Assembly (NCBI GenBank): GCA_022113835.1
Contig: JAILWY010000023.1
Coordinates: 10,726,001-10,790,000, forward strand
From: Atopsyche davidsoni
Taxonomy: Eukaryota; Arthropoda; Insecta; Trichoptera; Hydrobiosidae
Length of the DNA: 64,000 bases
Reading direction: 5' to 3'
How positions within the stretch are numbered: the first letter of the stretch is position 1; every line of letters begins with the position of its first letter. A model generated the notes under the pieces. That model was not told the DNA's origin, searched no databases, and worked only from the letters and a program-made list of their open reading frames with translations. Of this stretch, positions 49,653 through 60,531 are shown in pieces. The position numbers were made by a program, and so were the translations under genes.

Positions 49653-52600
49653 CTGTAACAATAATTATTATCATTCATTCAAGTAAAATGCACCACAACA
49701 TAGATTTTTTTACATATAAATTAACAATATGTAAACAACACGACATTCACACACACTTAGACTTATTTATTAATTCAATGACAAAAGCACATTTTTTAAT
49801 TGTTAAATGTTTTACAAACCTAAAGATATATCTGACCACACATTTTAAATTGCAGACCATCGTATTTTTGCGATGGTCGTCTATCGCAAAATACAGATTT
49901 TGGGACTGTGCTAGTTATTTCCTTGATACAAAATTTCGACTTTAAGTAATAAAATGTATTTATATATCGGGGGAAATATGCAATTTAAAACGAATGCAAA
50001 CTAATTAAAAAATACTACATTTTGTAGAGGGGATATGCCGAGGTCGTTGGAGGTTATAAAATAAATTGATAGTTGCTCTAGCAGCGAACAAACTTTGTTG
50101 ATGTCAAATTGTGCGCCGCTCGCGATTTCTATATAACTTATGTTTTATTGGTGAGTTCCTATATTATATTGTGTTTATTATTATGTTTAGTTAAAATGCG
50201 AACCGTAAAACGTATCACCGTATTAAAGGTCAAAGAAACGTTATCTCCTCTAATACTAAAAAAAAAAGATATTTCGCGCACATTAAATTAGGTTATTTTT
50301 GTCTGTACTGAAAAAATTTAGCCTACGCTTTACACACAATGAGGCTATATAATATAATTGTTTAGTTCAAAATGGTTTTATGTTTATATTAGAATTAATA
50401 TTAATATTATTTCAAATGAACAATCTATTTTACAAATAGTGATTTTTTTTCACCGAAAAACTTATTTACCGATTTTGGCGCAATGATCTTTGTAGAAATT
50501 TATTGGATTTTACTATATTTTGTGAGATGAATTTAGTTAAAAGTAAGCTTGATAAAAATGGGCATTTACAAAATTATACAAAATCAAGAGGTGTCGACAC
50601 GTTTTATCATTTTCAAAGGTTTTCTTATCAACGAATGTTTTGAGTAAATATTTGTGAACACTTGTTTTGCCTTTGCATAAGAATATACACTCAACGTTTT
50701 TAAAAAAATTAAATATCTGGAGTTTTGGACACACAACGGCGCAAGATTTGTGTTTACCTCGCATAAAATCACAGCCCGACATTTGAAAATGGCAATCTTC
50801 ATTTTCGTAACAGATGCACTTTCACCAGAAAAGCCCAGTTGTGACTTTTTTCACTCTTTCCACCAACTAATATCCAGGCTGGTGTAGTACGCTGCACTGA
50901 AATCGAAACAGCTCTGAAAATGACTTATATGATTTATTTCTAATGGGGCCATTTCAATTGAGGCAATGGAATGATGGAATATTGACCTACATTTTTCACA
51001 TGCAGAGTTCCGAGGCAGGCGAGATACACAAAGATTTTTATGAACTCCCATTGCCACGAAAACCATTCACAAGTACACGGTTTGTCAATGTCACTAATGT
51101 GCAATTATGCATTAGAGTTCAAAGTCACAATCTTGGATCAAACGATTTTGATGTACGCATCCTTCCTAAAGGCTCTATTAAACTTTTATCTCGAAGAAGC
51201 CGAGGGTCGTTCAGCCTTCCGAGGTTCATTGAACCGACTACGTTTTATATTATTATTCCATGGGTTAATCGAGCGCATTGGCCTTACTATTTAGTTTTGT
51301 TAACTGAGGTCACTACACCAAAAAACAATTTTTATAATGATGTATAATACGTTGAAAGAAAGACGTCTCTCCAAAGACGATTTGAATAGCATCTTTCCAA
51401 TATTGTGGTGACGTGAGTGAGCAGTTCACATCAGGTAGTTAGGCAACAGTATAGATTGAAATAGTAAAAAAAGTTTATTTTGCATTAATTGAAGAGCAAC
51501 AAGATTAAAACTTCAGTGTTTACTCTAAGCGTTGTCCAAAGAGTAAGTAAACACTAAACTTAAGAGTAAACATTGAGTACAAAAATTCAAAAGTCTCTAT
51601 AACTAATCGATATTTTTGAGTAAATATTTTTTATATTTACTATTCAATTGAATCCAAATTGAATTCAAATCTAATTACAATCTAACTCAAATCTAACAAC
51701 TCTGTTATTATTTTTGATTTGCAACTTTTGTAGGAATGACAATAACCCTTTCTCCATATCCTCGTAATACTTTTATGATTTTTCTATAAATACTATTCCG
51801 GTGGGAAGTCAAAAATGTGATTACGCTTTGGTTTACTGCTGGAAAAGAAGTAGAATAAATATTTAACATTCTATGATTAGGAAACTGTACTTAATATGTA
51901 ACTAGTATCTTAAACAATACTTGCTGTGAGACAAAAATACCTCACATTTTTTAAATTTACTATGGGAATTGGAGCGGAACAAACATTTGTTAGTAAAACA
52001 GTATGCTGAAGTATTACCTAAATATTTTCATGATTCAATTTTCACTTTGAATTGTATAGTTAAAATGTCAAAAACTCGCATAAAAATAATTTATTATATC
52101 TGATCTAAAACAATACAGTATAAATTTCTGACCTTTTATCGTCTACAGATCTGAGTTCAAGGTGAATTGTTTAAATAAAATTGTGGCGTCTCTGTGCGAT
52201 TTAAGTGATCCAAGGTTACAAGGGAGTCTACAAGGGAGTCAAGGTTACAAGGGATGAATAAATAATTAATTATAATCATCTACTCTTAAATAAAAGATTT
52301 TTTTTTTTAATTCTTAGAATAACAAATATTTATATAGAATATTCTGTAGTTACAATCATAGAAATATAAGTTCAAAATTTGAAATACATTACTATATGAA
52401 TATTTGATAATCAACTTTTTACAAGGCTTTTTAAATTATCTACATGACTAGTTACTGTGGTTTGTTAGGATAAATATTTGCGTGCGTAAAGTTCTGATAA
52501 ATTTAACAACCAGTTAAATTGATTGATTAGGCGAATTATATAATTCTAGTAAAAGTTTATCACTGTAAGGAATTTTATCATGTATATTGTATTAAAACCG

Positions 52601-53122
52601 TAAACCTTATAACAAATTAAATTATTGAACAATTTATTTTTTTGTTCTAGTAATGCCAAAACAATTTTATTTTAGAAGTTGGAACATTCGTATTTTTTCA
52701 GGAAATTAATTAAATTTAATTTAATTTACTCAAGGCTTTTAAGTACATAGTTATACTTTGATCAGTCTAACTGGGTTCGTGTATTAGTTTTCAAACTAGT
52801 AAGTTGTTATTTCATAAAATAAAATAAAAATTAAACTAAACATATAAAACGTTGCAATGATTAAAACAAAGCTTTGTCCGTGAGAGTACAAAACTAGTTT
52901 CTAATCATACAACCTTTTATGCGGTTTGAAAGAAAATTTACATTTTAACTTCATTGTCTTCGCGTCTTTTCAAAAATTCAATTTATAAAAAGTGTTATCA
53001 AAACATACAGAAAATATTTTTTATTATTTACACATTTTGTGTATAGTAAATGTATATATTTTTACATATATAAATATGTTTATATAAATATGTTTTTTTA
53101 TTTTTTATTTATGTATTTTATG

Positions 53123-53179
<57 letters not shown>

Positions 53180-53503
53180 ATAGAACTTAACTTTTTTACA
53201 CATACATAGAACAAATTAGTTAATAAGGTACTTCCCGTCAACTGTCATAGACATTGAAAGGCTGAATATTGAACAAGTGAACGATCACTGCTTTGGTCGT
53301 GTCGTTGACGACGAGGCGCCTAACCTCAAATTATTTTGACAAGTGATTCATCGCTTGGTGTGTACCTAAGGATTTTGTTTTGATTCATTATTTTTTTAGA
53401 ATCTTCCAGCAACTCTATATGTACATATAAGCGTGGCAATTAAAAATAATTTATTAGCAGTAATTATAATGGTTGCATTGTATTGACCAAAGAATTTCTT
53501 ACG
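49653..53503. other. Intergenic stretch; probably holds first exon of the insulin-like gene
   Basis: No complete gene recognised. Overlapping open frames on both strands at 50540-50800 and 50850-51350 resemble no family I know; the second patch is less AT-rich and could be a transposon relic. A (TA)n run lies at 53129-53170. The 53230-53500 segment should hold the RPS19BP1 promoter. Confidence 0.4.
53129..53170. repeat. (TA)n microsatellite
   Basis: About 21 TA units followed by a short CA run, 330 bp upstream of RPS19BP1. Confidence 0.95.
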
Positions 53504-56223
53504 ATGTCTTCTGCTTTAGTACGCCAAAGTCTTGAATTTGTTGAAAGCGATCCTAAAGCTAAAGGTAACTTGTTTGAAGAGATAATATTTTGAATACTAA
53601 AATAAATATATATATATAATATAATAATATATATTTTGAGTTTTTTTTTTGTTAAATAAACTACTACATATATTTTTATTTTAGTTCATAACAAAGGACG
53701 TAAAAGTAAGGGTGTATTTGACTTGATTCCTACTGCCCATAGATATATAAAGACAGTCAACAGAAGCGGAAAGATTGGTATTTATTTAATTTATATTTCT
53801 TATTTTGTTGCAATATGTATATAGGCTACGTTTTTTTTATATAGGCTCGACTGGTTGCCATTTAAAAGAATAGCAGTTTAATTGTCCATAATGTAGTTTA
53901 ATTTATTTGAGAAGCCACAAAAATTTCATTTTCTAAATCTTGAAAAGGCAAACATTAATTTAGCATTTTCCTTTTAAACATATGGATCCTGGATGGCTTA
54001 AAAATACCTGAATCAATTATATATTAAGTCTCAGGTTGAGATCATTATGTAGATATTTTAGGGCTCATGAATATTATTTTAATATAGCAGTATTTATCTT
54101 AACCTGGATATCTTTATTTATTAAATGTCTATTTAAATGATAAATATAGTCTGAATATTGAAATCATACGGGTCATCTAAATCAAACATGATAGCTAAAA
54201 ACTGTTTTTAATTCAATAACTACTATTTTACTAACTAACTAACTATTTTATATATAAATATATATTTATATATATATATAATTTTGCGCCAAAATTACAA
54301 TTGGCGCAGGCAATTATTTGGGTTTCGCGCGCAAAATCAGAGTTGGTCTAAAATGTCGATATCTTTTGAAATATGGGTTCGATTGAAATGAAATATTTTG
54401 ATAATAGTATCTGTTTGACTCCTTCACAAGAAATGCAAAAAAATCTTCTCCGATTAATAATTTCACGGCATCTTTTACATTATTTATAACAGCATCTGTA
54501 TTTAATCCTCGATGCCCTAAAAAATCTTCTAAGATCGGTGGATTATCAATATGCGACCATTCTTCTTCCCCGCCTTCTATATCTGACTCTGAATCTGAGC
54601 TCGAAGTTCTTCATCGCCTAAATGTCCTGGGACGCGCCATTACTTCATCGTCATTAGAATCTTCATCACTCGTACTCGTATTTTCAAGTTCGCTATCACA
54701 AGAATAATTAGACAAATTGTCTACATAAAACTCGTCATCACTATCGTCTGTATACTGCGACATTTTAGGTAAAAGCAAATAAAAATAATAACGATTAAAA
54801 ATAGAGGTATTCTGAAAGGTTTTAGATATAAAAAAAATAATTTATGTATTATGCGAACACTTTGCGGAGAGATGTTATTTTATTTGGTTAAAAATTTCTA
54901 TATAAATGTCTTTATCACAATATATTTAAACACGTAATAATATTCACGAAGCTCAAAAATAAAGACGTCAGAACACAAGAAGTATTTCTCAATAACTGTT
55001 CTCTTTGCACACTGGGATATCGGTCATAAAACTCGTAAAAAATACATTGGTACCCTAACGGTACTGCATTCCACCGGCGCCATAAAGTGCATTCTACTTA
55101 CAAGGGATTTTTATGATCCCTGTTACCCCAGCGGGTATGAAACGGTTCGCCTAGGCAGGTAGGTATTTTTGTGAAAGACAAACAAACAAATATTTCGTAA
55201 TACGCAGTTGTAATCGGTCCGCGTTGACACTTTTATCCCATCCCACCCCTAATCTATACGAACCGAGTTTAGACGGCTCCCGCTGTCTACGCGTAATTCA
55301 TGCGAGCCGACTTAAATCGGTTCCCGCACTCCAAGTGTTAAAAGTATTTTGAGATTATTTTAGTATTCTGTTTTTATTTTTAGAAAAAAAACCCATTTTT
55401 AATGTTGGAGAGCGAGGTTCAAATAAATCAAGAAAACCAACACAAACAACTGAAGCAGTCATAAATGATAATTTAAGAAAGATAGGGATACTTGGAAGTT
55501 CATCAATTAAAGAAGATATAGCAGAAAAGGTAAACATAATGCTAATAATAAATTCATCATTATACAGAACAACAATCAACAAGACATTTCTATAATGATA
55601 AACAATAACTTTTTATTTATATCTTCGCTGTGAGTTTATTATAATTATTTTGCATAACTAGTTTCGACCTTATACACCAGGTCATCAAAGGTTATGCAAA
55701 ATAATTCTAATAAACTCACAGTGAAGATATAAATAAAATGTTATTGGTTATCATTATAATAATGGATCTTCACCATTCGAATGCCTTGTCCCTCAATAAA
55801 AAGACATTTCTAAATTCAATGTTGTAAAATGCATAAAAAATACTCTCTTTCATGATATACTTGTAAATTTTTAGGGTACCTTTTAATGCAGTTATAGGTT
55901 TTATATCTGAAAAAAAAATTCATAAATGCTTGGCATTTTAGCAATATTTCAAACATTAATAATAAAATATTAATAAAAACATGGATAATAGAATTTTAAT
56001 TATGTAATTGTATGATAGATAGTAAAAAGTCTGTTCTTATTTTTATATTAAAATGGAAAGTTATCTCTCATTAGATAATATTGTATTTTATTCTTTTCAG
56101 ATAGTGAAGCGAGCCAGGAGTGGCAAGGCTGTAGTAGAGATTGAAGAAGAAAAACCCGACGAGGGAACTGTTTTTACAGAGGAAGATTTCAGAAATTTTG
56201 AAAAAGATTATTTTTGTTCATAA
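53504..56223 (+). CDS. RPS19BP1: RPS19-binding protein 1 (AROS), 4 exons
   Basis: Small nucleolar protein that binds RPS19, acts in 40S subunit assembly and in vertebrates regulates SIRT1. Exons 53504-53564, 53685-53777, 55384-55529 and 56101-56223 join in phase to 140 residues (human 136). Decisive evidence is the C-terminus EGTVFTEEDFRNFEKDYF, nearly the family signature, and the N-terminus MSSALVRQSLEF. The middle is basic and low in complexity, as usual. ATG context has A at -3. Intron 2 (53778-55383) carries a piggyBac-like relic and intron 3 a snap-back element. The stop is only 8 nt before the DPM2 start, in the same exon. Confidence 0.93.
54290..55337 (-). mobile_element. piggyBac-like element, 5' part, in RPS19BP1 intron 2
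   Basis: Read on the minus strand it starts at TTAA (55338-55341) with CACTTGGAGTGCGGGAACCG. Two diverged 32-nt subterminal repeats follow (each GCGGGA.CCG..T.AA.TCGG.TCG.AT), typical of transposase binding arrays, then a leader and a truncated transposase frame. The distal end near 54290 lacks a recognisable TTAA terminus and carries a TTTTGCGCC inverted repeat, so the element is truncated or internally deleted. Confidence 0.75.
54340..54763 (-). pseudogene. piggyBac-type transposase N-terminus, broken
   Basis: From the ATG at 54763 an acidic, serine-rich N-terminus runs to MARPRTFRR, then an in-frame TGA (54613-54611), then WSHIDNPPILEDFLGHRG, VKLLIGEDFFAFLVKESNRYY. The FLGxxG and ESNRY blocks fit the start of the DDE_Tnp_1_7 (PGBD) family domain. 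Nothing of the catalytic core follows. Confidence 0.75.
55591..55800 (+). mobile_element. Snap-back retro-insertion in RPS19BP1 intron 3
   Basis: A 12-bp direct repeat AAGACATTTCTA lies at 55581-55592 and 55801-55812. Between the copies, 55591-55658 is an inverted copy (64 of 68 bases) of 55691-55758, separated by a 32-nt loop containing TAGTTTCGACC. A unique 3' tail of about 42 nt follows, ending CTCAATAAA. The plan is the same as at 18.3 kb but the sequence is unrelated. Family unknown. Confidence 0.7.
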
Positions 56224-56231
56224 ATATTCCC

Positions 56232-56746
56232 ATGGGAGTTTCTGATGCTGTTTTAGGAAATATTATTTTAATTACAACTATAATATTATTTTCATATTTT
56301 GTAATATGGCTCACAATTCTACCTTTTACTGAATTAGACGAAGGTAAGCCATTATTCTATTTTGTGTATTTTATAACATAATTATTTTTTATATTTTCAA
56401 TAAATTTGATTTACGGTAGAATGTGTTAACAAAAAATTTTACATACCAGAAAAATTCTGTTTTATCATTTAACTAAGCATTTTCTAAATAAATAATAAAG
56501 GTAATACAACTGCTACTTTCAGATCACTGGCTCTACAAAGGATTTTTGGAGCGGGATTGGGCTTTGTTATTTGCCTCTCTTTGGGGTCTCTTATTCATCG
56601 GTTCATTGATGTGTTTTACATTTTATCAGATATATCCAGTACTGCGGCAAGGTTTGAAAATCAAATTTATAGTCTATTTTTTACTGATTTATTTTTGTTG
56701 GTATTACTTCTGCCTTTTTGTCAAAAATAGCTGGCATCTGTATTAA
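56232..56746 (+). CDS. DPM2: DPM2, dolichol-phosphate mannosyltransferase regulatory subunit
   Basis: Small two-helix ER membrane protein that stabilises DPM1/DPM3 and so supports dolichol-phosphate-mannose supply for N-glycans and GPI anchors. Exon 1 is 56232-56343 and exon 2 starts at 56523 (phase 1). The N-terminal helix with FSYFVIWLTILPF, the loop HWLYKGFLERDWA and the second helix match DPM2 in order and spacing. Unspliced, the frame ends at 56746 (111 residues, a surplus hydrophobic tail). If the weak donor at 56652 is joined to the acceptor before 57009 the protein ends RQGFGGHC at 86 residues, close to the human 84, and this looks better to me. The start lies 8 nt after the RPS19BP1 stop with no splice acceptor between, so both probably share one mRNA. 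Confidence 0.8.
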
Positions 56747-57703
56747 TATAAAGTTTACTTTATTCTGAAATATATACCCATTATGTGTAATTTTTGTATA
56801 TGAAATGTTAGTTATTATTTTATGCATTGTGAACATACATGCATTGAGTCAATTTATTTTATTGCAATTCAATTCTCTATTTTATATATTTCAAGAATTA
56901 TGTCACAATCCATGATTTATTTACAAACTGCAAATTTTAGTTTATGAGATTACTATATCTGTGCGATTGTATTATTATATTAATTTGATTTATAAAATAC
57001 TTTTGTAGGTTTTGGTGGCCACTGTTAGAAATGGTGAATTTGGGGGTTATTCTGCTATTCTTGAGAATTACAAAGGTTCCGTCCCTGTATTGGGATCATT
57101 ATTCAGTTTAATATTTGTTATGCCTTACTTTAACTCTATTAAAACAATGCACGTCTGAACTAATGCCTTAAGATAAACTTAACATGTTGAGAGGTGTGCG
57201 AATATGCTGAATTAGTATCGCTTTTCATAAAAAATCCTACTCGATATATGACAACTGACTTAATCTTTTTTCATGGTTTTGTGTTAAGCTGTATTAGGCA
57301 TTAATTATTGCACAAAGATGTTCAATATATGTCCTCATAGACATGTGCTCATCTGTGAGTACCCAGAATCTAGGTTTCACTAGTGCACTAACAACTCTAC
57401 ATCAACGGAAAAAATTGACCAATATTTACCAATTTTTTTAAAATTGCTCTAGAGCCGGAGCCAAAACCTCTAATCAATCTCCAAAATGTTATACGGCTAA
57501 GCACACAAAAGTCCACGGTTACCAAAATCTGCAAAAATATCTCGCTTACTCTTCATCGTAACACTCTTATCTGTTTTTAATAGTATTTGCAGTATTGTAC
57601 CCGACAAGGTTAATTTGACAATAATCGTTTTGCTTAACTTTTTATTAATTTCAAAAAATTCTTATAATAAACGGGGTATAATTTAAATATATGCTTTTTT
57701 TAG
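56747..57703. other. DPM2 3' region and leader region of the first kinase
   Basis: A short open segment follows a TTTTGTAG acceptor at 57008 and may be the last DPM2 exon (to a TAG at 57026-57028) plus 3' UTR. A GTGAGT donor-like site at about 57355 could end a noncoding leader exon of the kinase gene, whose acceptor is at 57703. Nothing else recognised. Confidence 0.4.
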
Positions 57704-57715
57704 ATCACGGAAAAC

Positions 57716-58273
57716 ATGCATAATACAAGTTGGACCGTAATCGCTATCTCTGGAATAACATGTGGAGGAAAGACAACATTGGCGCAAATGTTGAAGAACC
57801 TGTTACCTCACTCTGAAGTTATCAATCAAGACATGTATTTCTATCCCGATGACAGTGAAAAACATATAAAAGTACCAAACATGGATCATAATAATTATGA
57901 TATAATTTCTTCTTTAGATATGAATAAAATGTATAATGATATTATTGATATATTGAACCATAGCAATTCTCATAATAATGATAAAAAGATACTTATAATT
58001 GAGGGATTTACTGTTTTGAATTATGATCCAATTGCCAGCTTATGTAATTTGAAATATCAGATTGTATTATCTAAAGAAGAATGTTTACGACGTAGAGCCT
58101 TGAGAGTGTATGACCCTCCTGACATTCCTGGTTATTTTGAAAACTGTGTTTGGATTGAATATTGTCAATATAAAGAAGAATTGCAGAAAATCTTTGATAT
58201 TGTATATTTAGACGGAATGAAGTCCAGTGCTAGCTTATCTGATAAAATTTTGGCTGATATTAAAAGAATATGA
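57716..58273 (+). CDS. NMRK: Nicotinamide riboside kinase, copy 1
   Basis: Phosphorylates nicotinamide riboside (and probably nicotinic acid riboside) to the mononucleotide in NAD salvage. 185 residues in one exon (human NMRK1 is 199). Visible: P-loop GITCGGKTTLA (about 14-24); NQDMYFYPDD; NNYDIISSLDM, whose Asp fits the catalytic Asp; ILIIEGFTVLNY; lid with RRRALRVYDPPDIPGYFE and CVW; YLDGMKS near the end. A TTTTTTTAG acceptor ends at 57703, 12 nt before the ATG, so the leader is spliced. A second copy lies 2.3 kb downstream on the same strand. Confidence 0.93.
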   Translation: MHNTSWTVIAISGITCGGKTTLAQMLKNLLPHSEVINQDMYFYPDDSEKHIKVPNMDHNNYDIISSLDMNKMYNDIIDILNHSNSHNNDKKILIIEGFTVLNYDPIASLCNLKYQIVLSKEECLRRRALRVYDPPDIPGYFENCVWIEYCQYKEELQKIFDIVYLDGMKSSASLSDKILADIKRI

Positions 58274-58904
58274 TAAATAATAATAAAACATTTTTATTTC
58301 GATTACAAGACAGTTTTCGAATATCATGGCATAAAATACAAAGTATGTATCAGTACTTGGTAGAAATCCATTTATTAATAAAAATATATTTTTGTGATTT
58401 TTCCTCGTTTTATATTTATTGTTATTGGTTTCGTCTACTTATCTTGTAGGCATTTTCAAGGGAAGAAATTAAAAATGCCGTCAATATAAGTTGGCGAAAC
58501 TAGAAAAAATATCAAATATCTTACACCTACTTAGAAAATAGGATTTTATTTTATTAATAAACTGCGTCTTTTTCTCATATGGGAGGATAAGTATAAAAAA
58601 GTAGGTTTTTGCTGTGTGAATGTTGTAATATTGGGATTAAAACTAATAATTCTAATCTATCAAGGTGATGATATGATTTTGAGTCAGTTTGAAATTTAAA
58701 TTATCTGCTTTCACAAAAAGACTAACCCCTTAAAGTGGTCTCAGTTCTTTAACATCACTTGCTAGGTTAGATAAGGTAATTTAAAATGGGGTGACCACCA
58801 TTGCCTACTGACTTCAATTGCCTACACCCCCCCTAATTATAAATTTATGCCTTATAAAATATATTTTAGCAACATGGTAGGTATAAATCAATAATATAGG
58901 TGTA
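58274..58904. other. 3' flank of kinase copy 1
   Basis: AATAAAAC at 58280 just after the stop may be the polyadenylation signal. A short C-rich run lies at 58826-58834. No gene recognised. Confidence 0.45.
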
Positions 58905-59281
58905 GGGGTTAGTACCTACATCGGAACACGTGTCTTACAGCCCATTGGAATGTGCCATTCGACCCACGATAAGCGGTCAGTGAAACCGCGATAGAATTTC
59001 GTGTGAATCTTCCTCGTAATGAGACACCCTCCGAGACGTGAGATTCTTCCTGTTTACGTTATCTACGAATGCGTCGGGATCCTATATAAGCGGCTTCCCT
59101 GCGCCTCTCGAGAGACACCTCGCGGCATCAAAGCAGTAACCACGTATATTTCTATCCAGTGTAGTTATATTGAATAAATTACGAATACGCAAATTATTTC
59201 GCCAGCCTTCTGATTTTCAACCAATACATTAATCCTGCAACCACCATCACATAGCTACAGCATTTACTAAAGGCGACATAG
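58905..59281 (+). promoter_or_regulatory. TATA-containing, LTR-like promoter and leader exon
   Basis: GC-richer than its surroundings, with TATATAAG (59083-59090) and, about 85 bp later, GAATAAAT, the spacing of TATA box and polyadenylation signal in an insect retrotransposon LTR. I find no clear terminal repeats or target duplication. Downstream, ACATAG/gtatgt (59281) and TTTTAACAG (59362) could define an 81-nt intron leading to the ATG at 59400. So it may be a solo LTR used as promoter, or an ordinary TATA promoter. Confidence 0.4.
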
Positions 59282-59399
59282 GTATGTTGCAATTGGCAAA
59301 AAATTAAAAGCTTTTTTTTAGATATATTTTAATTTAAATACTGATTTTCGTAATTTTAACAGTCTTATCATAACAAATATAAAATTTATTAGAAAGAGC

Positions 59400-59576
59400 A
59401 TGGCGCGAAGAGGGCGCAATTTAATCATTTCAATTCTATCCGCCACAGGCGTTGGCTTGTCTATGGTATATCAGATGTATCGTATTTTTCGGGAAACTCC
59501 CTTGCGTGTTGGTCGATATAATGGATACCAGGACCGTATTATTGACACGCCGGTTTATACATTAATTTTTAAATAA
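59400..59576 (+). CDS. 58-residue putative single-pass membrane protein
   Basis: ATG to TAA with 58 codons: a basic start MARRGRN, a hydrophobic segment LIISILSATGVGLSMVY (about 8-24), then RIFRETPLRVGRYNGYQDRI and a hydrophobic end. This layout fits a small mitochondrial or ER membrane protein. Codon use is less AT-biased than the flanks, and a splice acceptor precedes the ATG by 37 nt, supporting a real gene. I do not recognise the family. Confidence 0.5.
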   Translation: MARRGRNLIISILSATGVGLSMVYQMYRIFRETPLRVGRYNGYQDRIIDTPVYTLIFK

Positions 59577-59919
59577 TCACAAATAGGACTTTAAAAAATG
59601 TAGTTAAAATTAAACGCATAAATCTGGTTTTGGCCAGCAAATTAAAAAAATATATATTTTAAATACCACTAAACAATTATTTTTTTTACGCTTTTGTTTT
59701 AATATTATAAAGATGGTTTTAATTCGGAAATTACTTTTATTTCAATAGATACGTTCGCATCAATCTGTCTTTAGTATTTATAAAGATGAAGTCAGTTATG
59801 TGCATGATATTGTAATTTATATGCTTTTGGTGCATTTTTTTCATGGCGCATAAAATATGTATTTTGGTAATTTTCGGATATTTTTTTACCAGTACGGTTC
59901 TGACAATCATGTGCATATA

Positions 59920-60159
59920 TATTCTCCAGTCGCCGCGGCAGTGTGTGTATTCCGTGGTTCGCTGCAGTTAGTCGTCAGTCTCAGCACTCCTCACTTCCGC
60001 TCTCGTATGTTGATAAACAATCTCACAGTCTGATTAACTTTTTTGAGTTTTCACTGAAAGTTTTTGAAGTGGTCATTTCAATCGTGGCGTTTGTATTGCA
60101 TCAATATTGCCCATATTTTATATAAAATATCTTTGAGAATATTTGTGCAAGGTGGGTAG
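59920..60159 (+). promoter_or_regulatory. Probable promoter and noncoding first exon of kinase copy 2
   Basis: A GC-richer segment with an arthropod initiator-like TCAGT at 59975-59979, followed at 60160 by a consensus donor (GGTGGGTAG/gtaagt). The matching acceptor CACATTTAG ends at 60521, ten nucleotides before the kinase ATG. Inferred leader exon about 59975-60159, intron 60160-60521. Confidence 0.5.
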
Positions 60160-60254
60160 GTAAGTTAAACATTCTAAAAATATGTAATTTTAAATACTAA
60201 GATTTACGCGAAATGTAAATATTTCCAAAGTATATTAAAATTGTTTTTGTCTTG

Positions 60255-60358
60255 AAAGTCAGTTGTCGGTTTTTTTTTTTAAATTTGGTTTATTTTATAC
60301 CTATTTTTATATAACGGGCTCCTCCCCCCAGTTGGTCCGTTATATCGAGGTTTTACTG
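60255..60358 (-). mobile_element. pogo/Tigger-type transposon end
   Basis: Read on the minus strand the segment begins CAGTAAAACCTCGATATAAC next to TA (60359-60360). This is the common terminal sequence of pogo/Tigger elements. Only the end is recognisable; it sits inside the inferred leader intron of kinase copy 2. Confidence 0.55.
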
Positions 60359-60531
60359 TACTATCAAAAAGGGAATGGTATCAATATTACATAATATGGC
60401 TGTATTCAGCATTATTATTTACGATTGGGATAAATATTACTCACTTTTCAGACAACCGCCATAATATAGTTTAAGTATAGTATCGCCTAAAAAAAATTAT
60501 TCGTTTTTTTGTCACATTTAGAAATTTCAAG

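Noticed and set aside
50537..51347. Overlapping ORFs on both strands as a gene
   Set aside because: No family recognised and several frames are equally open; a transposon relic or chance frames are more likely. An upstream exon of the insulin-like gene may be in this area but I could not pick it.
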